Part shown: positions 44,462 to 51,648 of the stretch, in pieces
How the letters are laid out: each line of letters starts with the position of its first letter
Position numbering within the stretch: the first letter of the stretch is position 1
Source of the DNA: UBA1140 sp964573285
GTDB lineage: Bacteria; Campylobacterota; Campylobacteria; Campylobacterales; Sulfurovaceae
DNA length: 53,517 nt
Assembly (NCBI GenBank): GCA_964573285.1
Contig: CAZNJD010000070.1
Span: 1-53,517, forward strand
Direction: 5' to 3'
Made by a program: the position numbers and the translations under genes
The notes under the pieces: generated by a model
Database searches by the model: none
Seen by the model: only the letters and a program-made list of their open reading frames with translations
What the model was told of the DNA's origin: nothing

Positions 44462-45127
44462 ATGCAATACCTTTATCACACAGAAGCTAAAGCTCCAACA
44501 CTTCGATTAAGAGGTGATAAGCATCGCTATATTTTCAAAGTTCGTCGTCATCGTAAGGGGGAGATTATAGCTTTGCGTAATTTGAAAGATGATAATATAT
44601 ACTATTATAGAATAATCTCTTTGGATAAAAAAGAGGCTTATTTAGTTTTGGAAAATAGTGAAGAACTAATAATAAAAGCCAAAAAAAAGCTTCATATCGG
44701 TTGGTGTATAATTGAGCCTAAAAATATAGAAAAAGTTTTGCCAACACTTAATGAGATAGGTGTGACCTCTATATCTTTTATATACTGTACAAGGTCTCAA
44801 AAAAGCTTTAAACTCGATTTTAAACGCTTAGAAAAGATACTTCTAAACTCATCTCAACAGTGTGGAAGAAGTGATATAATGAAATTAGAAATAGTTGATA
44901 GTTTAGAGAATTTTTTAGATACTTATCCAAATGCTAAAGCTTTGAACTTCTCGGAGAATAGATTATCAAATATAGAAAATATAGATAGTATTGTTATTGG
45001 TTGTGAGGGTGGATTTACTGATGATGAGATTAAATTATTTAATAATAGTATTATTGGATTAGATACCTCGTTGATACTCAAAAGTGAAAGTGCCATTTGT
45101 GCTATGGCTTCTAAGATTTTAGTATAA
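44462..45127 (+). CDS. rsmE: 16S rRNA m3U1498 methyltransferase RsmE
   Basis: The 221 residues have an N-terminal PUA-like domain (HVxRVLR-like segment, here DKHRYIFKVRRHRKGE) and a SPOUT methyltransferase domain. Its knot motifs are IGCEGGFTDDEI and the late SLILKSESAICAMASK. The KKLHIGWCIIEPKNIEKVL segment fits the family's conserved strand. The AGGGAG site precedes the ATG. Confidence 0.9.
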   Translation: MQYLYHTEAKAPTLRLRGDKHRYIFKVRRHRKGEIIALRNLKDDNIYYYRIISLDKKEAYLVLENSEELIIKAKKKLHIGWCIIEPKNIEKVLPTLNEIGVTSISFIYCTRSQKSFKLDFKRLEKILLNSSQQCGRSDIMKLEIVDSLENFLDTYPNAKALNFSENRLSNIENIDSIVIGCEGGFTDDEIKLFNNSIIGLDTSLILKSESAICAMASKILV

Positions 45128-45201
45128 TAGAAGTAAAAAATACTATAATTATATAAATTAATATTTGCAATTAATTTATAAAAAATATTGGAGTCTTTTA
45201 T

Positions 45202-46179
45202 ATGCATTTTTTAATCTCTATTCTTATTATATGGTTATTGGTAGGATGTGGAACAGTTCAAATTCCACAAGAAGATAATAGTTTGGCTAATTCTATACCA
45301 ACAATGGTATTAGGAATAAGTAGTGAAGTAGAAAAAAATAGTACATATATAGAACCTATCACAACAGTAGAAGAGAGGGATATAAATATTAGTAATATAG
45401 TTCAACCTATTTCATCTACTATAATAGAGCCTACTCCTTTGCCAGAGATTACTCCTTCGCCAGAGATTACCCTTTTGCCAACACCTACTCCTTCGCCAAC
45501 GCCTACTCCTTCACCAACACCTACCCCTTCGCCAACGCCTACTCCTTCATCAACACCTACCCCTTTGCCAACTCCAAAAGATTATAAAACAAAATTTATA
45601 AATAAAAGTAGGTGTAATCAGATAATAGACAAAGAATTTTTAGAAATATGTTATGATTATAGTCTCAAAGTTGCTAAAAGTGTAGCATATACACTAGAAG
45701 GAGATTTAATGAATGAGTTAAATATCCAAGAGAGACCATCTTTTTATCAAGAGGAGTCAATAGATGAACCCTATCGTGCTAAATCTAGTGATTATAGTGG
45801 TTCTGGATATGATAGAGGTCACATGGCACCCGATGCTGCATTTGATTGGAGTCAAGAGAGTTTGGATGCTACTTATTCTCTAGCAAATATTATTCCTCAA
45901 GTTCCAGAAGTTAATCGACATATGTGGATAAAGGTTGAAGCTTATGCTAGAGATAAAGCCATAGAATTGGGTGAAATTACAGTTGTAAATGTAGTTAAAT
46001 ATGGTGATAATAACTTACATATAGGAGATGATAATATTACTGTTTCAATTGGGTACTATAAGATACTCTTCAATATAAATGAAGCTTATAAAGAGTGTTT
46101 TTATTATGCTAATGATATAAATGCTAATAGTCAAGATGATAATCTATCTAAACATCAAGTCAATTGTGATAATATTTAA
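45202..46179 (+). CDS. Lipoprotein DNA/RNA non-specific endonuclease with Pro/Thr repeat linker
   Basis: The 325 residues have a lipobox (LLVGC, Cys16), a Ser/Thr/Pro-rich stalk with about five TPTPSP-type repeats (residues about 88-125), and a C-terminal NUC1 domain. Its catalytic motif is D204-R-G-H207 in YDRGHMAPD; the metal-binding Asn lies in IIPQVPEVNRHMW. It should cleave DNA and RNA outside the cytoplasm, attached to a membrane. Sugar non-specific nucleases of this kind serve nutrient release, biofilm DNA turnover or competition. The repeat DNA encoding the stalk is itself tandem (45484-45575). Confidence 0.88.
   Translation: MHFLISILIIWLLVGCGTVQIPQEDNSLANSIPTMVLGISSEVEKNSTYIEPITTVEERDINISNIVQPISSTIIEPTPLPEITPSPEITLLPTPTPSPTPTPSPTPTPSPTPTPSSTPTPLPTPKDYKTKFINKSRCNQIIDKEFLEICYDYSLKVAKSVAYTLEGDLMNELNIQERPSFYQEESIDEPYRAKSSDYSGSGYDRGHMAPDAAFDWSQESLDATYSLANIIPQVPEVNRHMWIKVEAYARDKAIELGEITVVNVVKYGDNNLHIGDDNITVSIGYYKILFNINEAYKECFYYANDINANSQDDNLSKHQVNCDNI
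45484..45575 (+). repeat. Tandem 18-bp coding repeat
   Basis: About five near-identical units of CCTACTCCTTCGCCAACG encode PTPSPT. Differences are mostly synonymous third-position changes. Such arrays can vary in copy number and alter stalk length. Confidence 0.8.
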
Positions 46180-46221
46180 ATATTAATATTAATTAAAGTT
46201 TTTTTATGTTAATATCATATT

Positions 46222-46821
46222 ATGAGTTATATATTGAATTTAAAAGAACCAAAATTATTTTCAGATTTATCTAAAAAAGTAATAATAGTTTTTGCTATAG
46301 TTTTAGCAATTATAGTTATTATATACAGTATCCAAGATTTTATTGTCAATAAACCATCTACATCTACTAAAACTATCAAACTTCAATCTCAAAAGAGATA
46401 CTATACAAATGGAAAGATAAAAACTATAATACATATATTAAATGGTAAAAAAGAAGGTATTTGTAATGAGTATTATAAGAATGGTGCTATTGAGTGGGAG
46501 AGTAATTATAAAAATGGTCTCAAAAGTGGTACACAACGATGGTTTAATACCGACAATATATTAGAGTGGGAGTGTAATTACAAGGAGGGTAAAAAAGATG
46601 GGTTAGAGAGTATTTATTACCCTGATGGAAAATTGAGACGAGAAACAAACTATAGAAGAGGACAAAAACATGGAGTAGAATGGGTATATTTTACTAATGG
46701 TCAAGTACAGATTGAAGCTCACTATTATAACAATATGAGACATGGACGATATAAAAAATATAATAGAGATGGAAAACTTCTATTTAATCATCGATATGAA
46801 AACAATAAAAGAGTAAAATAA
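46222..46821 (+). CDS. YwqK/MORN-like repeat protein with membrane anchor
   Basis: The 199 residues have an N-terminal cytoplasmic stretch, one membrane helix (about 20-38, VIIVFAIVLAIIVIIYSI), then about six 23-residue repeats of the form YY-NGK-...-Y-NGK--G (YKNGAIEWESNYKNGLKSG, YPDGKLRRETNYRRGQKHG). These match the MORN-variant family that includes YwqK, annotated as an antitoxin component in Bacillus. No toxin gene is adjacent unless the upstream nuclease is one. Function is unknown. Confidence 0.82.
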   Translation: MSYILNLKEPKLFSDLSKKVIIVFAIVLAIIVIIYSIQDFIVNKPSTSTKTIKLQSQKRYYTNGKIKTIIHILNGKKEGICNEYYKNGAIEWESNYKNGLKSGTQRWFNTDNILEWECNYKEGKKDGLESIYYPDGKLRRETNYRRGQKHGVEWVYFTNGQVQIEAHYYNNMRHGRYKKYNRDGKLLFNHRYENNKRVK

Positions 46822-46889
46822 CTCTAATATAATATTTTGATGTGTATAGGTATTTATATACACATTAAAACATTAAAAAGGAAGATATT

Positions 46890-47234
46890 TTGAGTAAAAG
46901 AGATGATAAAATAGAAGCAATGATTGCTGAAGCAAAAAAATTAAATTTGACTATTAGTGATGATTTAATAACTAAAGTGGTAATAGGTTTAGGACCATCT
47001 ATATATAATAAAAATAGTGAAATTGTAGCTTGTACTAAGCCTGATGAATTAGAGACTATCAAAAATAATTTTTTGAGAAAAAAGTTAGGTCTAACAGATG
47101 ATGATGCTAAATTAGATGAAGCTATCAAAGAAGTATGTGAAGAGCTTGGAACTTCTAATAGAAGTAAAAAAAGAGTTCATATGTATGCATTACTTGCTAT
47201 GAAATTTGATAAAGTAACTGTTTACGACGCTTAA
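46890..47234 (+). CDS. DUF2853 family protein
   Basis: The start is TTG 46890-46892, behind AAAAAGGAAG. The 114 residues form a compact all-helical domain, with VVIGLGPSIYNKNSEIVAC, NNFLRKKLGL and EVCEELGTSNRSKKRVHMYALL, which from memory matches DUF2853. Its function is unknown. It lies 68 bp after the YwqK-like gene on the same strand. Confidence 0.75.
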   Translation: MSKRDDKIEAMIAEAKKLNLTISDDLITKVVIGLGPSIYNKNSEIVACTKPDELETIKNNFLRKKLGLTDDDAKLDEAIKEVCEELGTSNRSKKRVHMYALLAMKFDKVTVYDA

Positions 47235-47245
47235 GTTTATACTTA

Positions 47246-47719
47246 TCAATATTCTTTTTCTCTTGTTTTTACAAATAGTATAAATAAAACAAGAGATGTC
47301 AAGATAAGTATAGCATTACCAAAATAATCATGAACCAAAGAGAAATAACTCTGTTTTGCTAGAACTACTTGTGTAATTAACCATATTCTAAAAATATTTA
47401 TAATAATAATAGATATATATCCACCAATAGCCCATTTTATTTTATGAATAATTGTAGATGGGAAAGCTAATATAGAACCTAAAAAAAATAGATAGGGAAC
47501 TATTCCATTACAAGCTTTTTCAATAATTAGTTCATAAGTTGAATTTATAAAAATATGATGTTTTTCCATCATTATATTAGGAAGTGTAAGTGATGTCAAA
47601 AAACTAACAAAATTAGTTTGTATATTATTTAATATAGCAGCAATAGGAGATATTTCCCAATAAAAAGTAGTAAATAGTAGAGCTGTAAATAACCAATATC
47701 GAAACAAAAAGTTTTTCAT
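47246..47719 (-). CDS. Exosortase/archaeosortase-family protein (XrtH-like)
   Basis: The start is ATG 47717-47719; the frame runs to 47836 but that part overlaps rpsI and is not membrane-like. The 157 residues carry six hydrophobic segments and the family's catalytic residues: Cys in EKACNGIVPYLFFLG, Arg in NIFRIWL and His in VHDYFGN. Exosortases cleave and transfer C-terminally tagged proteins (PEP-CTERM or IPTL-CTERM). The short length and CNG motif suggest exosortase H. No tagged substrate was found in this window. Confidence 0.75.
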   Translation of the reverse strand: MKNFLFRYWLFTALLFTTFYWEISPIAAILNNIQTNFVSFLTSLTLPNIMMEKHHIFINSTYELIIEKACNGIVPYLFFLGSILAFPSTIIHKIKWAIGGYISIIIINIFRIWLITQVVLAKQSYFSLVHDYFGNAILILTSLVLFILFVKTREKEY

Positions 47720-47734
47720 ATGTATAAAGAGAAT

Positions 47735-47759
47735 ACAAGAGGAGTAAAACTCTTCTTGT
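47735..47759 (-). terminator. Hairpin after rpsI
   Basis: On the minus strand ACAAGAAGAG-TTTTA-CTCCTCTTGT (one mismatch) follows rpsI, 16 bases after its stop. It probably terminates the rplM-rpsI transcript, with the exosortase gene just beyond. Confidence 0.5.
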
Positions 47760-47774
47760 ATAAAAGATAATTGA

Positions 47775-48167
47775 TTATCTTTTTGAGAACTGTGGAGATC
47801 TTCTTGCTTTTTTCTTTCCTGGTTTCTTTCTTTCAACTACTCTTGAGTCTCTAGTTAGAAGTCCCATAGGTTTTAAAATAGTTCTGAAACTCTCTTCATA
47901 TTCAACTAATGCTTTAGTGATACCATGTTTAACAGCATCTGCTTGAGCTGAATATCCACCACCTAGTGTAGTTGCTTTGATATTTACAGATTCAAGTTGT
48001 TTTGTAGCTTCTAATGGTAATCTAACTTTCATTTTAAGTGTCTCATGTCCACCCAACCACTCATCTAGTGTTTTACCATTGATACTCATTGTTCCATTAC
48101 CTGAGCTTAACCATACTTTTGCTATAGCTGATTTTCTTTTTCCTGTTGCATAGATAGTTTTAGCCAT
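47775..48167 (-). CDS. rpsI: 30S ribosomal protein S9 (uS9)
   Basis: S9 binds the 16S 3' domain; its basic C-terminal tail reaches the P-site tRNA. The 130 residues show IYATGKRKSAIAKVWL, GGGYSAQADAVKHGITKAL, and the C-terminus RDSRVVERKKPGKKKARRSPQFSKR, ending in the conserved SKR. It starts two bases after rplM, the usual L13-S9 pair. Confidence 0.98.
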   Translation of the reverse strand: MAKTIYATGKRKSAIAKVWLSSGNGTMSINGKTLDEWLGGHETLKMKVRLPLEATKQLESVNIKATTLGGGYSAQADAVKHGITKALVEYEESFRTILKPMGLLTRDSRVVERKKPGKKKARRSPQFSKR

Positions 48168-48169
48168 TC

Positions 48170-48595
48170 TTATGCTCCTTTGTTAATTTGTGCAGTATGT
48201 GGGTGTTCAGCACCAACATATACTTTTAGTTTTTTAAGCATTGCTCTACCCAAAGTAGTTTTTGGAAGCATACCTCTTACAGATAGTCTATAAAGTTTCT
48301 CTGTACTATTTTCTAACATATTATTAAGTTTTTTACTTTTTGTAGAACCAAAATAACCAGAATGAGTAAAGTACTCTTTTGTTTCTAGTTTACTACCTGT
48401 AAATTTAGCTTTTTCAGCATTGATAATAACCACATAGTCTCCACAATCTACATTTGGAGTAAATGATGGTTTATGTTTACCTCTTAGGTATGTTGCAACT
48501 TGAGTCAATATACGACCAAAAGTTTGACCTTCAGCATCAATGAGAATCCAATCTCTTTGTACTTCATGAGGCTTCATGACAGATGTCAATTTCAT
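48170..48595 (-). CDS. rplM: 50S ribosomal protein L13 (uL13)
   Basis: The 141 residues include RDWILIDAEGQTFGRI, VDCGDYVVIINAEK, and the C-terminal KTTLGRAMLKKLKVY and GAEHPH signature. L13 is an early assembly protein of the 50S subunit. Its leader carries a perfect 14-bp palindrome (48617-48630). Confidence 0.98.
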   Translation of the reverse strand: MKLTSVMKPHEVQRDWILIDAEGQTFGRILTQVATYLRGKHKPSFTPNVDCGDYVVIINAEKAKFTGSKLETKEYFTHSGYFGSTKSKKLNNMLENSTEKLYRLSVRGMLPKTTLGRAMLKKLKVYVGAEHPHTAQINKGA

Positions 48596-48616
48596 GTTGT
48601 GTCCTTGGAATAAAAT

Positions 48617-48630
48617 AAGCCAATTGGCTT
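48617..48630. promoter_or_regulatory. Palindrome in the rplM leader
   Basis: AAGCCAATTGGCTT is a perfect 14-bp palindrome 22 bases before the rplM ATG. L13 leaders regulated by r-proteins are known in other bacteria; this one differs and is only a candidate. Confidence 0.35.
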
Positions 48631-48717
48631 TTGTGAGTGGGATTGTACAGTAATACTCTTAAATCAAATTGAAATTAAGGTAAATATAAGTTTAAAGATG
48701 TTTTTTTTGGATTTTTT

Positions 48718-51450
48718 TTATATTTCTACCATTTCAATCCCATTTTCGAGCAGATAAATTATTATTCCACGACTATATTTATTGGTAATCTTACCAATTA
48801 TTTTTTTATAATAGCTAACTTGTAAAACATGTTTAAAATGATATTTTTTAGAACTTTTATAATCTAATACTATATTATACTCATCATAACTCAATAATAA
48901 ATCTATCTGTTTAACCTCATCATTAAAACAAACTGATTGCTCTTTAATAATAGTTGCACCATTTAGTAGTTTTTTAAACTTTTCATTAGATATTAATTCT
49001 AATATTCTTTTTTTTATATCCATGAATTGTTCATCACTTAACTCTAAACCATAATAATTTTTGGTAGCTACTAGTGCTTGTGCTAAACTTGTAATAGAGA
49101 AAGAGGACATCATCTCTAAAGTATAGTGCATAGCTGTACCAAATAATATAGCATTATAATCTTTCTCTTCTTCCTCTTCTACACTCTCTATCTCTTGGAT
49201 ACCATAATAAGTTATAACTCTCTTTGGTTTTTGAGTCATCTCTATTGGTTTTTCGATAAAGTTAGTATGAAATTCACCTACAACTATAGGTGTTATTCCA
49301 ATAATATCAAATATTGAGGCTTTGGGTTTACGAATGATTATCATACTCTCTACTGCACGAGTTAGAGCCACATATAGTAGGTTCATTTTATCTTTTGCAG
49401 ATAACTCTTTTTGGTTAGATAGTACAGATTTATAACGGTCATCAAAATTTTCTCTACCTCCCATTTTATAATATATCTCTCTGATATAGAGTGACTCATC
49501 ATACTCATAAAGAAGAGCTGAACGATTAGGTGCATTTCCTTTGAGTCTATCTACTACTATAACTTGTTCAAATTCTAATCCTTTTGAACCGTGAATAGTC
49601 ATAATCATAGCTCCCTCTTTGGAGTTACTAGCTACCTCTATACTAGATAGTGCAAACTCTTCTATAAAATCAGCCAAAGTTGAAAAATCTGAAGCAAACT
49701 CCAGAAGCTTTAGTAAATTTAAATCATTCTCAAAATATCCAAACTCAATTATTAATCTATGCACAACAGCCATAGGTTCCATAAAAGGATTGAACCAACT
49801 ACTATCTATATCTTCTAGTGATTTATCTATATATTGAAGCATAGCCTTTGCATCTAGTTTTATACCATTTAAGAGATACTCTATCATAATAACAATAGAG
49901 GCTACTTTGGGAATATATTTGAGTGAACTAGAGGTTTTAAGTCTAGTGTGTATCCCTTTTTCATAACATATCTCTTGGATATTTGCACCATCTTTATTGG
50001 TCGATACCAAAATAGCAATACTTGAAAGATTAACACCTTGTGATAACATCCATTCTAATTTCTCTATAACACTATCAATCAACTCTTCGGACTCTATAAC
50101 CTCTACAAACCCTTCAGTCGCTCCAATATGTGGTTTTTGAGCTAGATAACCCTGCATATTAGGCTCAAACCATCTATTAATCTGCTCTATTATATTTCGA
50201 CTACTACGATAGTTTGTATCCATTTGAGCTATCTCTATACCATAATATTGGGCTACACTATCAAAAAGCTCTTCTACACCACCTCTAAATCTATATAGAG
50301 ACTGCTTGGTATCACCTACATAAAAAAAGCTTCTAAACTCTTGTGAACCTGCAAATATCTCATCTATCAATGGTTTGAGTAATAAAAACTGTAGAGTTGA
50401 GGTGTCTTGAAACTCATCTAAGAGTATATGATGAAACCTACTATCTATTTTGAAATACAAAAACTCTTTGCTAATACTCTCATGCAAAAGTCTATATGTA
50501 AAATAACTCAAATCATCAAAACTCAATACTCCTAACTGTTTGGCTGTAGCTATATTGGCATTTTTATAAAAATCAAATAGTTTAAATAGATTATGAAGTA
50601 CTATCTGCTCTTTGGCTTTTGACCATTGGTTTAACACTGTTTTGAGAGATAAAAAGAGTTCATCTATTTGTGGATATTTCTGTACATATTTCTTATAATT
50701 ACGATGTTCAAGTAGGGATGATTTTTCAAATACACTCTTTTTAAACAGTTTTTTCACCTCTATAGGTTCAAAGTTTTTTATAGCTGTTTTAGATGCCCCT
50801 GAAGCTATAACTAGATTGTATAAATCATTTCGTATCTGCTCTATTTGTGTCTCTATTATAGATAAATTTTCTATTTGATAATTTCTATTAGGTAGTAGTG
50901 GGTCTATTTTATAAAAATTTTGCATCAAATCAAAAATTTTTAAGAACCGTTTATCCTCTATATCCATAGCAAGTTTAACCAAAGATGATAAAAGTGAATT
51001 GACCTCTATCTCTTCTAAAAACTTCTCTTCTTTGTATTTTGGGTCTATCTCTTTGGTTACAAAATCAGGTTCTATATCTATATATAATGAAGCCGAACGC
51101 AATATAGAGGTAAAAAAACTATCCAAAGTGACTATAAAATTAGAACTAGATAAAAAGTTCTCTAAAACTTTAGGCTGTTTGGTGATAAGTTCATCTGAAC
51201 TTAATCCTGTCTGCTCGGATATAGCATTTAAAAATATCTGATTGTCTGCTAGATTGATAAGTGAACTTACTACTCTTTGTTTCATCTCAATAGCTGCTTT
51301 ATTAGTAAATGTTGCTGCTAATATAGTACTTGGCTCTTGGTCTAAAAAGAGTAAAGATATATACCTAACACTCAAAGCAAAAGTCTTACCACTTCCTGCA
51401 CTTGCTGAATATGCTAAATATGGTTTAAATGATTTTGGAATGCTATCCAT
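48718..51450 (-). CDS. addA: AddA-type (RecB-like) helicase-nuclease
   Basis: AddA works with AddB in double-strand break processing. The 910 residues start with LAYSASAGSGKTFALS (Walker A, 15-23), like Campylobacter AddA. UvrD-type motifs follow: ILLDEFQDTS, FYVGDTKQSLYRFRGG, MTIHGSKGLEFEQV and LYVALTRA. The C-terminus is a PD-(D/E)XK nuclease (DLLLSYDEYNIVLDYKSSKK). It is shorter than typical AddA of Firmicutes, as expected in Campylobacterota. addB is not adjacent in the window, whereas the two neighbour each other in Campylobacter. Confidence 0.9.
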   Translation of the reverse strand: MDSIPKSFKPYLAYSASAGSGKTFALSVRYISLLFLDQEPSTILAATFTNKAAIEMKQRVVSSLINLADNQIFLNAISEQTGLSSDELITKQPKVLENFLSSSNFIVTLDSFFTSILRSASLYIDIEPDFVTKEIDPKYKEEKFLEEIEVNSLLSSLVKLAMDIEDKRFLKIFDLMQNFYKIDPLLPNRNYQIENLSIIETQIEQIRNDLYNLVIASGASKTAIKNFEPIEVKKLFKKSVFEKSSLLEHRNYKKYVQKYPQIDELFLSLKTVLNQWSKAKEQIVLHNLFKLFDFYKNANIATAKQLGVLSFDDLSYFTYRLLHESISKEFLYFKIDSRFHHILLDEFQDTSTLQFLLLKPLIDEIFAGSQEFRSFFYVGDTKQSLYRFRGGVEELFDSVAQYYGIEIAQMDTNYRSSRNIIEQINRWFEPNMQGYLAQKPHIGATEGFVEVIESEELIDSVIEKLEWMLSQGVNLSSIAILVSTNKDGANIQEICYEKGIHTRLKTSSSLKYIPKVASIVIMIEYLLNGIKLDAKAMLQYIDKSLEDIDSSWFNPFMEPMAVVHRLIIEFGYFENDLNLLKLLEFASDFSTLADFIEEFALSSIEVASNSKEGAMIMTIHGSKGLEFEQVIVVDRLKGNAPNRSALLYEYDESLYIREIYYKMGGRENFDDRYKSVLSNQKELSAKDKMNLLYVALTRAVESMIIIRKPKASIFDIIGITPIVVGEFHTNFIEKPIEMTQKPKRVITYYGIQEIESVEEEEEKDYNAILFGTAMHYTLEMMSSFSITSLAQALVATKNYYGLELSDEQFMDIKKRILELISNEKFKKLLNGATIIKEQSVCFNDEVKQIDLLLSYDEYNIVLDYKSSKKYHFKHVLQVSYYKKIIGKITNKYSRGIIIYLLENGIEMVEI

Positions 51451-51497
51451 CTATTGCCTTTTTTATCAAATTATATCTTTTTTTGACTTTTTTAGGA

Positions 51498-51575
51498 ATA
51501 GTGTTATAAAGAAGATAATAATCAACACTATCCATTAAAAGATAAGTGTTAAATAGGTGGGTATTTACAACACTT
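51498..51575 (+). promoter_or_regulatory. Two inverted repeats upstream of gyrB
   Basis: ATAGTGTT (51498-51505) pairs with AACACTAT (51524-51531). AAGTGTTAAATA (51544-51555) pairs with TATTT-AC-AACACTT (51562-51575). Both use a GTGTT core, giving four half-sites in 78 bases. A -10-like TAAAAT follows at about 51594. They may form an operator for gyrB or the divergent addA. Confidence 0.4.
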
Positions 51576-51648
51576 TTTAACTAAAAATTAGATAAAATAT
51601 AAGGTTTTTATTAGATAAATAAAATATTTTTATATATGGAGTTACTTA

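Noticed and set aside
45484..45575. CRISPR-like array
   Set aside because: The units are contiguous 18-bp coding repeats with no spacers.
47720..47836. N-terminal extension of the exosortase-like protein
   Set aside because: It is the antisense-frame overlap with the end of rpsI, is hydrophilic, and crosses the rpsI terminator hairpin.
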